DNA of 64,000 nt from Kitasatospora sp. MAA19 (GCF_029894125.1 NZ_JARXYZ010000002.1:124001-188000), one strand, 5' to 3'. Positions 42,346 through 50,563 are shown, counted from the first letter of the stretch. Made by a program: numbers and translations. The notes: a model not told the origin generated them from the sequence alone.

Positions 42346-44057
42346 CGTCCTTTTCCCCCCACGACTACATCTCGGTGCACGGCCCCCGTGCCGGTGACCG
42401 GATCCGGCTCGGCGACAGCGGACTGATCGTCCGGGTCGAGTCCGACTCCCAGGAGCCCGGCGAGGAGTTCCTGGCCGGCTTCGGCAAGACCGCCCGTGAC
42501 GGCCTGCACCTCAAGGCCGCCGCCGTCCGCGACACCTGCGACGTCGTCATCAGCAACGTGCTGGTCATCGACGCCGTGCAGGGCATCCGCAAGACCTCGA
42601 TCGGCCTGATCGCCGGCCGCATCGCCGCCATCGGACGCGCCGGCAACCCCGACACCCTGGCGGGTGTGGACGTCGTGGTTGGCACCGGCACCACCATCGT
42701 CTCCGGCGAGGGCCTGATCGCCACCGCCGGCGCCGTCGACACCCACGTCCACCTGCTGTCGCCGCGGATCATGGAGGCCTCGCTGGCCTCCGGCGTCACC
42801 ACCATCATCGGCCAGGAGTTCGGCCCCGTCTGGGGCGTCGGCGTCAACTCCCCCTGGGCCCTGCGGCACGCCTTCAACGCCTTCGACGCCTGGCCCGTCA
42901 ACATCGGTTTCCTGGGCCGCGGTTCCTCCTCCGACGCGGCACCGCTCGTCGAGGCCCTGGTCGAGGGCGGCGCCTCCGGTTTCAAGGTCCACGAGGACAT
43001 GGGCGCCCACACCCGCGCCCTGGACACCGCGCTGCGCGTCGCCGAGGAGTACGACGTCCAGGTCGCCCTGCACACCGACGGCCTGAACGAGTGCCTCTCC
43101 GTCGAGGACACGCTGAAGGTGCTGGAGGGCCGTACGATCCACGCCTTCCACATCGAGGGCTGCGGCGGCGGACACGTCCCCAACGTCCTCAAGATGGCCG
43201 GCGTGCCGAACGTCATCGGCTCCTCCACCAACCCCACCCTGCCCTTCGGCCGGGACGCCCTGGGCGAGCACTTCGGCATGATCGTCTCCGCCCACGACCT
43301 CAAGACCGACCTGCCCGGCGACGCCGCCATGGCCCGCGACCGCATCCGCGCCGGGACCATGGGCGCCGAGGACGTCCTGCACGACCTCGGCGTCATCGGC
43401 ATCACCTCCTCCGACGCCCAGGGCATGGGCCGCGCCGGCGAGACCGTACGCCGCACCTTCGCCATGGCCGGCAAGATGAAGGCCGAACTCGGCCCCCTGG
43501 ACGGTGGATACGGCACCACCGAGAGCGGCGACGACAACGAGCGCGTCCTGCGCTACATCGCCAAACTCACCATCAACCCCGCCATCGCCCACGGCCTCGC
43601 CCACGAGGTCGGCTCGATCGAGACCGGCAAACTCGCCGACATCGTCCTGTGGCGCCCCGACCACTTCGGCGCCAAACCCCAGCTCGTCCTCAAGGCCGGC
43701 TTCCCCGCCTACGGCGTGGTCGGCGACCCCAACGCCTCCACCGACCGCTGCGAACCCCTCGTCCTCGGCCCCCAGTTCGGCGCCCACGGCGCCACCGCCG
43801 CCGACATCTCCGTCGCCTTCGTCGCCCAGGCGGCCGCCGACGGCGCCTACCTCGACCGCCCCGCCGACGGCCTGCCCACCCGCCGCCGCCGCGTCGGCGT
43901 CCGGGGCACCCGCGGCATCGGCCCGCGCGACATGGTCCGCAACGCCCGGGTCGGCCAGGTCGACGTCACCGAGACCGGGCTGGTCTCACTGGACGGCTCG
44001 CCGCTGCGCTCCGAACCCGCGGACAGCGTCTCGCTCAGCCGCCTCTACTTCCTCTGA
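42342..44057 (+). CDS. ureC: Urease alpha-like amidohydrolase with altered flap
   Basis: 571 aa from GTG 42342. The dinuclear metal ligands of urease are kept: DTHVH (His135, His137), carbamylated-lysine site GFKVHEDMG (Lys215), His244 in ALHTDGLNE, His270 in HAFHIEGCGGG and Asp358 in TSSDAQGMGR. But the mobile-flap motif, usually MVCHHL, reads SAHDL here: the Cys of the flap is Ala317, His318 is kept and the next His is Asp319. The substrate-loop equivalent of GTGPAAGTHATTCTPG is shortened and rewritten (EFGPVWGVGVNSPW). No ureD/E/F/G genes are in the window. It may hydrolyse a substituted urea rather than urea. Confidence 0.93.
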   Translation: MTSFSPHDYISVHGPRAGDRIRLGDSGLIVRVESDSQEPGEEFLAGFGKTARDGLHLKAAAVRDTCDVVISNVLVIDAVQGIRKTSIGLIAGRIAAIGRAGNPDTLAGVDVVVGTGTTIVSGEGLIATAGAVDTHVHLLSPRIMEASLASGVTTIIGQEFGPVWGVGVNSPWALRHAFNAFDAWPVNIGFLGRGSSSDAAPLVEALVEGGASGFKVHEDMGAHTRALDTALRVAEEYDVQVALHTDGLNECLSVEDTLKVLEGRTIHAFHIEGCGGGHVPNVLKMAGVPNVIGSSTNPTLPFGRDALGEHFGMIVSAHDLKTDLPGDAAMARDRIRAGTMGAEDVLHDLGVIGITSSDAQGMGRAGETVRRTFAMAGKMKAELGPLDGGYGTTESGDDNERVLRYIAKLTINPAIAHGLAHEVGSIETGKLADIVLWRPDHFGAKPQLVLKAGFPAYGVVGDPNASTDRCEPLVLGPQFGAHGATAADISVAFVAQAAADGAYLDRPADGLPTRRRRVGVRGTRGIGPRDMVRNARVGQVDVTETGLVSLDGSPLRSEPADSVSLSRLYFL

Positions 44058-44109
44058 CCCTCCCCCACCTTCCCCCGCCTTCCCCCGCCTTCCCTCCAAG
44101 GACCGCCAG

Positions 44110-45156
44110 ATGACCACACCCACGCCTGCCTCCCTCGGCTACCGGATGCCCGCCGAGTGGCACCCGCACGACCGCACCTGGATGGCCTTCCCGACCGCCA
44201 ACCCCACCTTCGACAGCCCCGAGAACCTGCACGCGGGCCGCGAGGCCTGGGCTGCCGTCGCCAACACCATCGTCCGGTACGAGCCGGTCACGCTGATCGT
44301 CAACACCGGCGAGACGGCGGAGGCCCGCACGTACGTCTCCGAGCAGGTCGAGATCGTCGAGCGCCCGCTCGACGACGCCTGGATGCGCGACATCGGCCCG
44401 TCCTTCCTGATCGACGGCAAGGGCTCGCTGGCCGCCGCCGACTGGATCTTCAACGGCTGGGGCGCCCAGTCCTGGGCCCGCTGGGACAAGGACCAGCACA
44501 TCGCCGAGCACATCAGCGAACTGACGAAGGTTCAGCGCTTCGCCTCCCGGCTGATCAACGAGGGCGGCGGCATCCACGTCGACGGCGAGGGTACGGTGCT
44601 GGTCACCGAGACCGTCCAGCTCGGCGAGGGCCGCAACGCCGACTGGACCAAGGAGGAGGTCGAGGCCGAGCTGCACGCCTTCCTCGGCACCACCAAGGCG
44701 ATCTGGCTGCCGCGCGGACTCACCCGCGACTACGACGAGTTCGGCACCCGCGGGCACATCGACATCGTCGCCTCCTTCGTGCGCCCCGGTGTCGTCGTCG
44801 CCCACGTCCAGCCGGACCCCTCCCACCCGGACCACGCGGTCTGCCAGGAGCTCGTCGCCATCCTGCGCGCCGCCACCGACGCCCAGGGGCGGCCGCTGGA
44901 GGTCATCGAACTGCCCGCCCCCACCGTCCTGCTGGACGAGGACGGCGAACCGGTCGACTACTCCTACATCAACCACTACGTGGCCAACGGCGCGGTGGTC
45001 CTGTGTGCCTTCGACGACCCGCGCGACCAGGAGGCCGCCGCCATCCTCGGCCGGGCCTACCCGGGGCGCACCGTCGAACTCGTCGACGCCCGCGAGATCT
45101 TCGCCAACGGCGGCGGGATCCACTGCATCACCCAGCAGCAGCCGCAGGCCGTCTGA
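44110..45156 (+). CDS. aguA: Agmatine-deiminase-family guanidino hydrolase
   Basis: 348 aa from ATG 44110, with AAGGA upstream. The deiminase fold's catalytic set is present: Asp94 (DAWMRDIGPSF), Glu151 (NEGGGIHVDG), His216 (GHIDIV) and nucleophile Cys339 (GIHCITQQ). Compared with canonical agmatine deiminases, the first motif ends MAFPT instead of the usual W-x-W-P, and GGGNIHC is GGGIHC, so the guanidino substrate may differ from agmatine. The reaction would convert R-guanidine to R-urea plus ammonia, upstream of the urease-like enzyme. It follows ureC by 52 bases with pyrimidine-rich repeats between. Confidence 0.9.
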   Translation: MTTPTPASLGYRMPAEWHPHDRTWMAFPTANPTFDSPENLHAGREAWAAVANTIVRYEPVTLIVNTGETAEARTYVSEQVEIVERPLDDAWMRDIGPSFLIDGKGSLAAADWIFNGWGAQSWARWDKDQHIAEHISELTKVQRFASRLINEGGGIHVDGEGTVLVTETVQLGEGRNADWTKEEVEAELHAFLGTTKAIWLPRGLTRDYDEFGTRGHIDIVASFVRPGVVVAHVQPDPSHPDHAVCQELVAILRAATDAQGRPLEVIELPAPTVLLDEDGEPVDYSYINHYVANGAVVLCAFDDPRDQEAAAILGRAYPGRTVELVDAREIFANGGGIHCITQQQPQAV

Positions 45157-45163
45157 TCCCCGA

Positions 45164-45197
45164 CCACCGGAGCGGGGGCGCCCCCCCGCTCCGGTGG
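45164..45197. terminator. Very strong hairpin between aguA-like and tetR genes
   Basis: Perfect 15-bp stem (left arm 45164-45178, right arm 45183-45197) with a 4-nt loop, seven bases after the deiminase stop. It could end transcription before tetR or set a lower level for it. Confidence 0.8.
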
Positions 45198-45233
45198 CGT
45201 ACGGACCCGTTCCACCGAGGGAGAGCGACACAC

Positions 45234-45833
45234 ATGGCGGACGCCCGCCCGCGCCGACCGGCGCGCCCCCGCGAGGAGGTCTTCGCCACCGCCCGGGCCG
45301 CGATCGCCGAACACGGGCTCGCCAGACTCACCATGGCCGGACTCGGCAAGCAGCTCCAGATGAGCGCCGGACACCTGCTCTACTACTTCGGCAGCAAGGA
45401 CCAGCTGCTGCTGGAGACCCTCCGCTGGAGCGAGGACCAGCTCGGCGCCCGCCGCCGCGACGCCCTCGCCGACCGCTCCCGCGACCCCTGGCAGCGGCTC
45501 GACGCCTACCTGCGCCTCTACCTGCCCGAGGGGGCGGGCGATCCGCGCTGGATCCTCTGGGTCGAGGTGTGGGGGCGCTCGCCCACCAGCGCCGAGATCC
45601 GCCGGGGACAGCAGGAGATCGAGGCGCCCTGGCAGGCCGACCTGGTCACCCTCATCGAGGAGGGCACCGCCACCGGCCACTTCACCCCCGGGCCCGCCGC
45701 CGACCGCGCCGCTCAGATCCGCGCCCTCCTCGACGGCCTGGCCGTCCCCATCGCCATCGGCCTCCCGGAGTCCCACCGCCCCGCCGCCCTCACCCAGGCC
45801 ACCGCCGTCACCACCATCCTCCTCCGCGCCTGA
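45234..45833 (+). CDS. TetR/AcrR family regulator of the urease-like operon
   Basis: 199 aa from ATG 45234, preceded by GAGGGAGAG. The HTH is FATARAAIAEHGLARLTMAGLGKQLQMSAGHLLYYFGSKDQLL (recognition helix SAGHLLYYFGSK), close to BetI-like TetR proteins; the C-terminal domain is helical. As the last gene of the ureAB-ureC-aguA cluster, it is the likely local repressor, probably acting at the 23-bp palindrome in front of ureAB. A strong hairpin separates it from aguA, so its own level may be set separately. Confidence 0.92.
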   Translation: MADARPRRPARPREEVFATARAAIAEHGLARLTMAGLGKQLQMSAGHLLYYFGSKDQLLLETLRWSEDQLGARRRDALADRSRDPWQRLDAYLRLYLPEGAGDPRWILWVEVWGRSPTSAEIRRGQQEIEAPWQADLVTLIEEGTATGHFTPGPAADRAAQIRALLDGLAVPIAIGLPESHRPAALTQATAVTTILLRA

Positions 45834-45852
45834 CCCCGACCCGCCGGGGCAC

Positions 45853-46108
45853 GAATATACCGACCGGTCTACAGATTTCCCCTGGCGTTGCGCAGGCCGT
45901 CACCGCGCCCACTCCTGCGGCCATTCCTGCTGCCCCGGCCCCGGCCCCGGCCGGGAAAGATAGGTCGGTCGGTCTACATAGTCGACACCCGCAGGGAGGA
46001 CCCGCGCGCGAGAAGTCGGACCCGCCGACTTCTCGCGCAGCCGGCCGCGCGGCCCTGCGGCCACCTGCTGGGAAATATGTCGGTCGGTCTACATATTTTG
46101 CCCGCACC
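45853..46108. repeat. Three operator-like elements in a convergent gap
   Basis: Three copies of a GGTC(G/T)GTCTACA-type element: E1 around 45853-45878 (TATACCGACCGGTCTACAGA), E2 around 45952-45985 and E3 around 46071-46110. E2 and E3 are direct repeats about 45 bp long (GGGAAA...CGGTCGGTCTACATA...CCCGCA...GGAGG); E3 also has 7-bp outer arms AATATGT/ACATATT. They lie between the 3' ends of tetR and the LuxR-type gene, where no promoter is expected. Confidence 0.75.
46006..46038. terminator. Perfect 14-bp stem-loop
   Basis: GCGCGAGAAGTCGG (46006-46019) pairs exactly with CCGACTTCTCGCGC (46025-46038), loop ACCCG. Outer bases CGCAGGG (45990-45996) and CCCTGCG (46053-46059) can extend the structure. 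Probably a bidirectional terminator for the convergent genes, although it has no U-tract. Confidence 0.8.
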
Positions 46109-46127
46109 GGGAGGCGCCCGGATCGGG

Positions 46128-46775
46128 CTAAGTCTTGTTCAGGTAGGTGAGGACGGCGCGGACGCGGCGGTTGGTGTCGTCGTCGTCGGTGATGCCGAGC
46201 TTGCCGAACATGGAGGTGGTGTACTTGCCGATGGCACTGTCGCTGAGGAAGAGGCGGCGGCCGATGGCCTGGTTGGACAGCCCTTCGGCCATCAGGCCCA
46301 GCACGGTGTACTCGCGCTCGGTGAGCCGTTCGAGCCCCCGGTTCGGGGCGCTGTTGGACAGCAGTCTCGCGATGACGGCCGGGTCCATGGCGGTCCCGCC
46401 GTCCGCGACGCGCTCCAGGGCGCCGATGAACTGGTCGGCGTCGAACACGCTCTCCTTGAGGAGGTAGCCGACGCCGCCGGAGCCGTCGGCCAGGAGCTCC
46501 CGGGCGTACAGCTGCTCGACGTGCTGGGAGAGGATGAGGACCGGCAGTCCGGGCATCTCGCTGCGGGCAGCGAGGGCCACCCGCAGTCCCTCGTCCGACT
46601 GGGTCGGCGGCATGCGGACGTCGATGACGGACACGTCCGGGCGCCACCTCCGCAGCGCGTCGAGCGTCTCGGGCCCGGTGGCGGCCGTCGCCACCACTTG
46701 GTGCCCGCACGCCTCGATCAGGCGGACCATCCCGTCACGCAGGAGGTACAGGTCTTCGGCTACAACGATTCGCAT
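46128..46775 (-). CDS. NarL/FixJ-type response regulator
   Basis: 215 aa from ATG 46775. Receiver domain: MRIVVAEDLYLLRDGM (acidic pair), phosphoacceptor Asp in SVIDVRMPP, Thr/Ser in VLILSQHVEQ and Lys in GYLLKES. The C-terminal LuxR-type HTH is LTEREYTVLGLMAEGLSNQAIGRRLFLSDSAIGKYTTSMFGKLGITDD. It overlaps the start of its kinase gene by 16 bases (46760-46775), the usual arrangement. Downstream lies the convergent gap with the three repeated elements. Confidence 0.95.
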   Translation of the reverse strand: MRIVVAEDLYLLRDGMVRLIEACGHQVVATAATGPETLDALRRWRPDVSVIDVRMPPTQSDEGLRVALAARSEMPGLPVLILSQHVEQLYARELLADGSGGVGYLLKESVFDADQFIGALERVADGGTAMDPAVIARLLSNSAPNRGLERLTEREYTVLGLMAEGLSNQAIGRRLFLSDSAIGKYTTSMFGKLGITDDDDTNRRVRAVLTYLNKT

Positions 46776-48043
46776 GGCACCGTCATCCTGACACGGGTCG
46801 GACCACCCGGCGGACTGGTGATCTCCAGGGTGCCGTCGAAGACCGCGAGGCGGCGGCGCAGGCCCGCGAGCCCGCCGCCGGCCCGGGCGTCGGCCCCGCC
46901 CCGCCCGTCGTCCTCGACCTCGACGACCACCGCGGCGGCGCCCGCGGCGACGAGGCCGGTGTCGTCCCGCGTGAGAGAGATGCGCGCCCGGGAGGCCCGG
47001 GCGTGCCTGACCGCGTTGGTCAGCAGTTCGGCGACGCCGAAGTAGACGGCGGATTCGATCGGCGGGTCCAGCCACAGCGGGGCCGCCGCGCTGACGGCCA
47101 CGTCGAGGGGGACGTCCAGGGCAAGGGCACGGACGGCCTCGACGAGCCCCCGTTCGTTCAGCACCGGCGGGCTGATCCCCCGGATCAGGTCGCGGAGTTC
47201 GGCCAGTGAGGCGGTGGCGCCGGCCTGCGCGTCCCGCATCAGGGCCCTGGCCTGGTCGGGGTCGGTCTCCATCAACTTCCCGGCGGTCGCCAGGGAGAGC
47301 CCGAGCGCGACCAGGCGGGCCTGCGCCCCGTCGTGCAGGTCCCGCTCGATCCGGCGGATCTCGGCGGCCTGCGCGATCGTTGCATCCGCGCGCTGGGCGG
47401 TCAGCTCCTGGACCCGGTCCGCCAGCGCCATCGCCGGCGAGGGGCGCAGGAAGCGGACGGCCACCGGCACGACGGGCCGCCAGGCGTACGGGGCGGAGGC
47501 GACGGCCACGACCGCGCCGAGCACCCCGGCGAGGCGCGCGACGGGCTCCGGCCGGCCGAGCCCGAGGACCGCCGCGGCCACCCCGGCCGGCGGGAGGCAC
47601 GCGACCAGGCCCGCGGTGAGCGGCGCGATCCCCGCGAACCGCAGGTCACGCCAGTTGGCCGGGTCCCGCCACCGGACCCGCCACCGCTGGTCCATGAGCG
47701 CGTCCCGGCGGGTGCGCTCGTAGGAGAAGCCGTTCCACCAGAACCCGGTGGACATCCGCGTCACCGGCCCGGCCTGCCGGTATCCGGCGGGGATCACGGT
47801 GGCGGTCCACCGCGCGACGAGGAGGCGGACGATCCGGCAGACCGGGCGGGGCAGGACTAGCGTGCCCACGCACACCAGCACGAACGGCGCCGTCCACGAC
47901 CACGGGTTGCCCGCCCCCCACCAGATCCCCAGCGCCACGGCGGCGGCCCACACGGCCGGGAGCAGCATGCAGACGGCCGCCACGACGCACGCCCGCACGA
48001 ACCCCACTCCGGCGCGCGCCACCCACGAACCCTGCTGTCTCAT
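46760..48043 (-). CDS. Two-component sensor histidine kinase (HisKA_3 type)
   Basis: 427 aa from ATG 48043, with GGGGAGGG upstream. Two to four membrane segments in the N-terminal half (VRACVVAAVCMLLPAVWAAAVALGIWW; VLVCVGTLVLP; LTAGLVACLPPAGVAAAVLGL), then the H-box EIRRIERDLHDGAQARLVALGL with phosphorylated His and a C-terminal HATPase domain (AELLTNAVRHARASRARI; VEVEDDGRGGADARAGGGLAGLRRRLAV). There is no large outer sensor domain, so it probably senses membrane-proximal signals. It phosphorylates the adjacent NarL-type regulator. Confidence 0.94.
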   Translation of the reverse strand: MRQQGSWVARAGVGFVRACVVAAVCMLLPAVWAAAVALGIWWGAGNPWSWTAPFVLVCVGTLVLPRPVCRIVRLLVARWTATVIPAGYRQAGPVTRMSTGFWWNGFSYERTRRDALMDQRWRVRWRDPANWRDLRFAGIAPLTAGLVACLPPAGVAAAVLGLGRPEPVARLAGVLGAVVAVASAPYAWRPVVPVAVRFLRPSPAMALADRVQELTAQRADATIAQAAEIRRIERDLHDGAQARLVALGLSLATAGKLMETDPDQARALMRDAQAGATASLAELRDLIRGISPPVLNERGLVEAVRALALDVPLDVAVSAAAPLWLDPPIESAVYFGVAELLTNAVRHARASRARISLTRDDTGLVAAGAAAVVVEVEDDGRGGADARAGGGLAGLRRRLAVFDGTLEITSPPGGPTRVRMTVPCESL

Positions 48044-48189
48044 GACCCTCCCCTTCCGTACAGTGCTCCCACTCTGCACCGCGCGGAGCCCGCCGCCGCC
48101 CTGACCGGCCGGGGAGTGGGGCCAGCCCCACCCACCCGTGGGTCCAGACCGATACCGCCCCGGCGAGGCGCTTCGTAGCGTCGGTGGAC

Positions 48190-48630
48190 ATGGACACCAA
48201 CACGTACAGCGCGCCAGAGGCGGCGCTCCTCCACGACTCCCGTACCCGGCAGGCCTTCGGCACGGTGAGGAACAGCATCACGGTCTACGGCGCGCTCGGC
48301 GGCGCCGCCCTCCTGGCGGTCGTCGCGGTGGCGGTCGACGGCCACCTGGTGAACACGTTCATGTGGGTCCGGGCGGTGCTGCTGCCGGTGGTCGCCGTGC
48401 TGGTCCACCGGCTGGCCGGCTCCGCCGCCCGGGGATCCCGCCGGGCCTTCGAGCGCCTGAGCGCCCTCACCCTGATCATGCCGATCGCCATCGTCGGCGT
48501 CGACCTGATCCCGGGCGTCTGCCCGCGCTGGTACGCCGCGATACAGGTCGTCTGCATGCTGCCCGTCGTCCGGGCCGCGTTCGCCGTCCGCGGCTCCGCG
48601 CTGCGCGCCGCCTTCCCCAAGGCGCGCTGA
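48190..48630 (+). CDS. Small multi-spanning membrane protein of unknown function
   Basis: 146 aa from ATG 48190 (GTG 48184 is also possible). Four hydrophobic segments (ITVYGALGGAALLAVVAVAVDGHL; WVRAVLLPVVAVLVHRLAG; LSALTLIMPIAIVGVDLIPGV; YAAIQVVCMLPVVRAAFAV). No recognised family. Divergent from the histidine kinase gene; the spacer contains complementary GGGGAGTGGGG / CCACCCACCCGTGGG words. It may be a target of that two-component system. Confidence 0.78.
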   Translation: MDTNTYSAPEAALLHDSRTRQAFGTVRNSITVYGALGGAALLAVVAVAVDGHLVNTFMWVRAVLLPVVAVLVHRLAGSAARGSRRAFERLSALTLIMPIAIVGVDLIPGVCPRWYAAIQVVCMLPVVRAAFAVRGSALRAAFPKAR

Positions 48631-48636
48631 CCGGCG

Positions 48637-50211
48637 TCACTCGGTCCAGATGGCGGCGGCCGTGCGGTCGTCGGCGTAGCCCTTGGCGCGGACCTGGACC
48701 TGGCGGAGGAAGTCGACGGTGCCGGGTGGGTGCGGGTGGGCCCAGTGGGTGGAGAGGAAGTGGGCGACGGCCGGCTCGTCGGCGATCGGGCGGGCCAGGC
48801 CGGGGGTGCAGAGCAGCAGGACGTCGCCGGGGGTGGCGGGGACGAGCCGGAAGCGGAACGGCCTCGGTTCCTCCGACGGCTGCTGCGGGCCGTCCGGGTG
48901 GTGCAGCAGGCGAGCCGCGTACGCGTCGATCCAGTGGCCGGAGCGCAGCAGGTAGAGCCCGCCCGGTCCGACGCCGAAGGCCGCCCGGTGGCCGGCCGCC
49001 GGGTCGAGTGACAGCAACAGGCAGTGCAGCGAGGCCGGGGACGGCGCGTCGTCCCCCTCCCCCCCGGGTGCCAGCGCGCGCAGCGGCGCGACGGCACCGG
49101 TGGCGAGCCGCTGGAGGCCGTAGCGGAGCCGGTCCCGGGCGCCGTCGCGCAGGTCGGCGGCCAGGCCGTCCCGGCTGCGGCCGATCGCGGCGGCCAGTTG
49201 GCGGCAGGCCTCCCCGGTGCTGGTCGCGACGGCTGCCGGGGCGACCGCCTCGTCTGCGGCGGTGCCGGTCCGGTCGATGCCGGCGAGCACGGCGAGCAGC
49301 AGCCCGTCCGGACCGTCCCCGAACCTGGTGATCAGCAGTGTGTCCCGGCGCGACTCGCCCCGGTAGCGGGCGGAGTCGCCACGGACGGAGACGGCGCGCA
49401 GAACGGACGGCCCGTACTGCGCGCCCTCCAGGACGGTGTCCGGTACGAGCGCCCCGAGCGCGCCCGGGTCCGATTCCGGTACGGCGGTCGGCTCCGGCCC
49501 GTAGGTCGGCGGCCGTTCGCCGATGTGCGGCACGGCGGGCCCGCTGTCGGCGAGCGGCGAGCGGACGGCCGGGCGCGGGTCGGGGACGGTGGCGGTGGCG
49601 GTGGCGGTGGCGGTGGCGGTGACAGGAGTGTCCGGTGCCGGCTCGGGTGCGGGGGCCGGGGCGGGTTCCGGTTCGGCCTCGGCCTCGGGTACCGGTACCG
49701 CTTCGGGCTCCTCGGCGGCGGCCGGTGCTACGGGGGCTGGTTCCGGCTCGGGCTCAGGAGCCGGTTCAGGAGCCGGTTCGGGGACGGGCTTGTCCAGGGA
49801 GACCGGGGCCGGGGCCGGGGCCGGAGCGGGTTCGGGCTTCGGGGCATCGGGGGCGAAGGACGGGGCGGGGAACTTGTGGGTCTCCGTGGTGTCTGTCCAC
49901 TGGTCTCCGATGACGCCGATCGCGGTGTCGAACCAGTCGTCGATGCTGTCCCGTTCGAGTACCTCGTCCGCCGCAGGCTCCGGGACCGGCTCCGGCTCGG
50001 GCTCCGATACCGGTTCCGGTTCCGGGACCGGCTCGGCCGTACGCTGCTGCCCGATGAGGCCGACCGCCGTGTCGAACCAGTCGTCCACGCTGCCGTCGCC
50101 GGGGTCGGCGTGCGGAGTGTCGGGGAGGGTGCCCGCCGGGCCGTCGTAGACCGTGTCCCACCAGCCGTCGTCCGACCGGTGCGGCTGTGCGGGTGCACCC
50201 TGCTTGCTCAT
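48637..50211 (-). CDS. PP2C-like protein with duplicated N-terminal DDWFDT motif
   Basis: 524 aa. Residues 41-56 and 89-104 are near-identical segments (SVDDWFDTAVGLIGQQ / SIDDWFDTAIGVIGDQ), and DDGWWDT at 14-20 is a third related motif. Between them and the core lies a long Pro-Glu/Pro-Ala low-complexity region; a GGTGGC hexamer array (49588-49620) codes for a TA-repeat. The C-terminal ~250 residues resemble a PPM/PP2C phosphatase, but metal-binding DG motifs are hard to align (LAGIDRTG; LLLCTPGLARP). The motifs look like docking peptides, possibly for a regulatory partner. Confidence 0.82.
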   Translation of the reverse strand: MSKQGAPAQPHRSDDGWWDTVYDGPAGTLPDTPHADPGDGSVDDWFDTAVGLIGQQRTAEPVPEPEPVSEPEPEPVPEPAADEVLERDSIDDWFDTAIGVIGDQWTDTTETHKFPAPSFAPDAPKPEPAPAPAPAPVSLDKPVPEPAPEPAPEPEPEPAPVAPAAAEEPEAVPVPEAEAEPEPAPAPAPEPAPDTPVTATATATATATVPDPRPAVRSPLADSGPAVPHIGERPPTYGPEPTAVPESDPGALGALVPDTVLEGAQYGPSVLRAVSVRGDSARYRGESRRDTLLITRFGDGPDGLLLAVLAGIDRTGTAADEAVAPAAVATSTGEACRQLAAAIGRSRDGLAADLRDGARDRLRYGLQRLATGAVAPLRALAPGGEGDDAPSPASLHCLLLSLDPAAGHRAAFGVGPGGLYLLRSGHWIDAYAARLLHHPDGPQQPSEEPRPFRFRLVPATPGDVLLLCTPGLARPIADEPAVAHFLSTHWAHPHPPGTVDFLRQVQVRAKGYADDRTAAAIWTE

Positions 50212-50563
50212 CTGGCGGCTCCTGGTCGGTCCGTGGTCGCGCCGCCCCCGGCGGGGCCGGACTCGACGTCATTGTCTCCAAGTGCAACGACGCTGTCCGG
50301 GTTTCGGCGACAACCGGTCAGCAGCGGGATGTTCCCGGCCACCGCATCCGCCTCCACACCCACCGCGCGCCCAGGACACGTTCACCACCGCGTTCACCGC
50401 CGCTTTCGGCACCACGTTCACCGCCACGTTCGGTCCCGTTCCGTCCATGCTTGCCGGATGTGCCCGGAGCAGGGCGTTTCCTGGGCGTTCGGCCCCGGGA
50501 GCGGCCGAAAATGGGGGTGGAGGAGGGGCATCGCTTCACTCGTTCGGCTGATTAAATGTGCGC
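50212..50563. other. Divergent spacer with a 12-bp tandem repeat
   Basis: Upstream of both the PP2C-like gene and the secreted small protein. Besides the repeat at 50379-50446 it has an AT-rich TGATTAAATG just before the next start codon, a plausible -10 region. Confidence 0.45.
50379..50446. repeat. 12-bp tandem units with GTTCACC cores
   Basis: Units at 50379, 50391, 50403 and 50415 (consensus CGTTCACCGCCG), then two shorter 10-bp copies. The GTTCACC heptamer recalls PhoP direct-repeat units, but the spacing is 12 rather than 11. Confidence 0.7.

Noticed and set aside
42342-44057. Urease alpha gene as a decaying pseudogene
   Set aside because: Full length, all metal ligands intact, coupled start, GC3 normal; changes are confined to flap and substrate loop.
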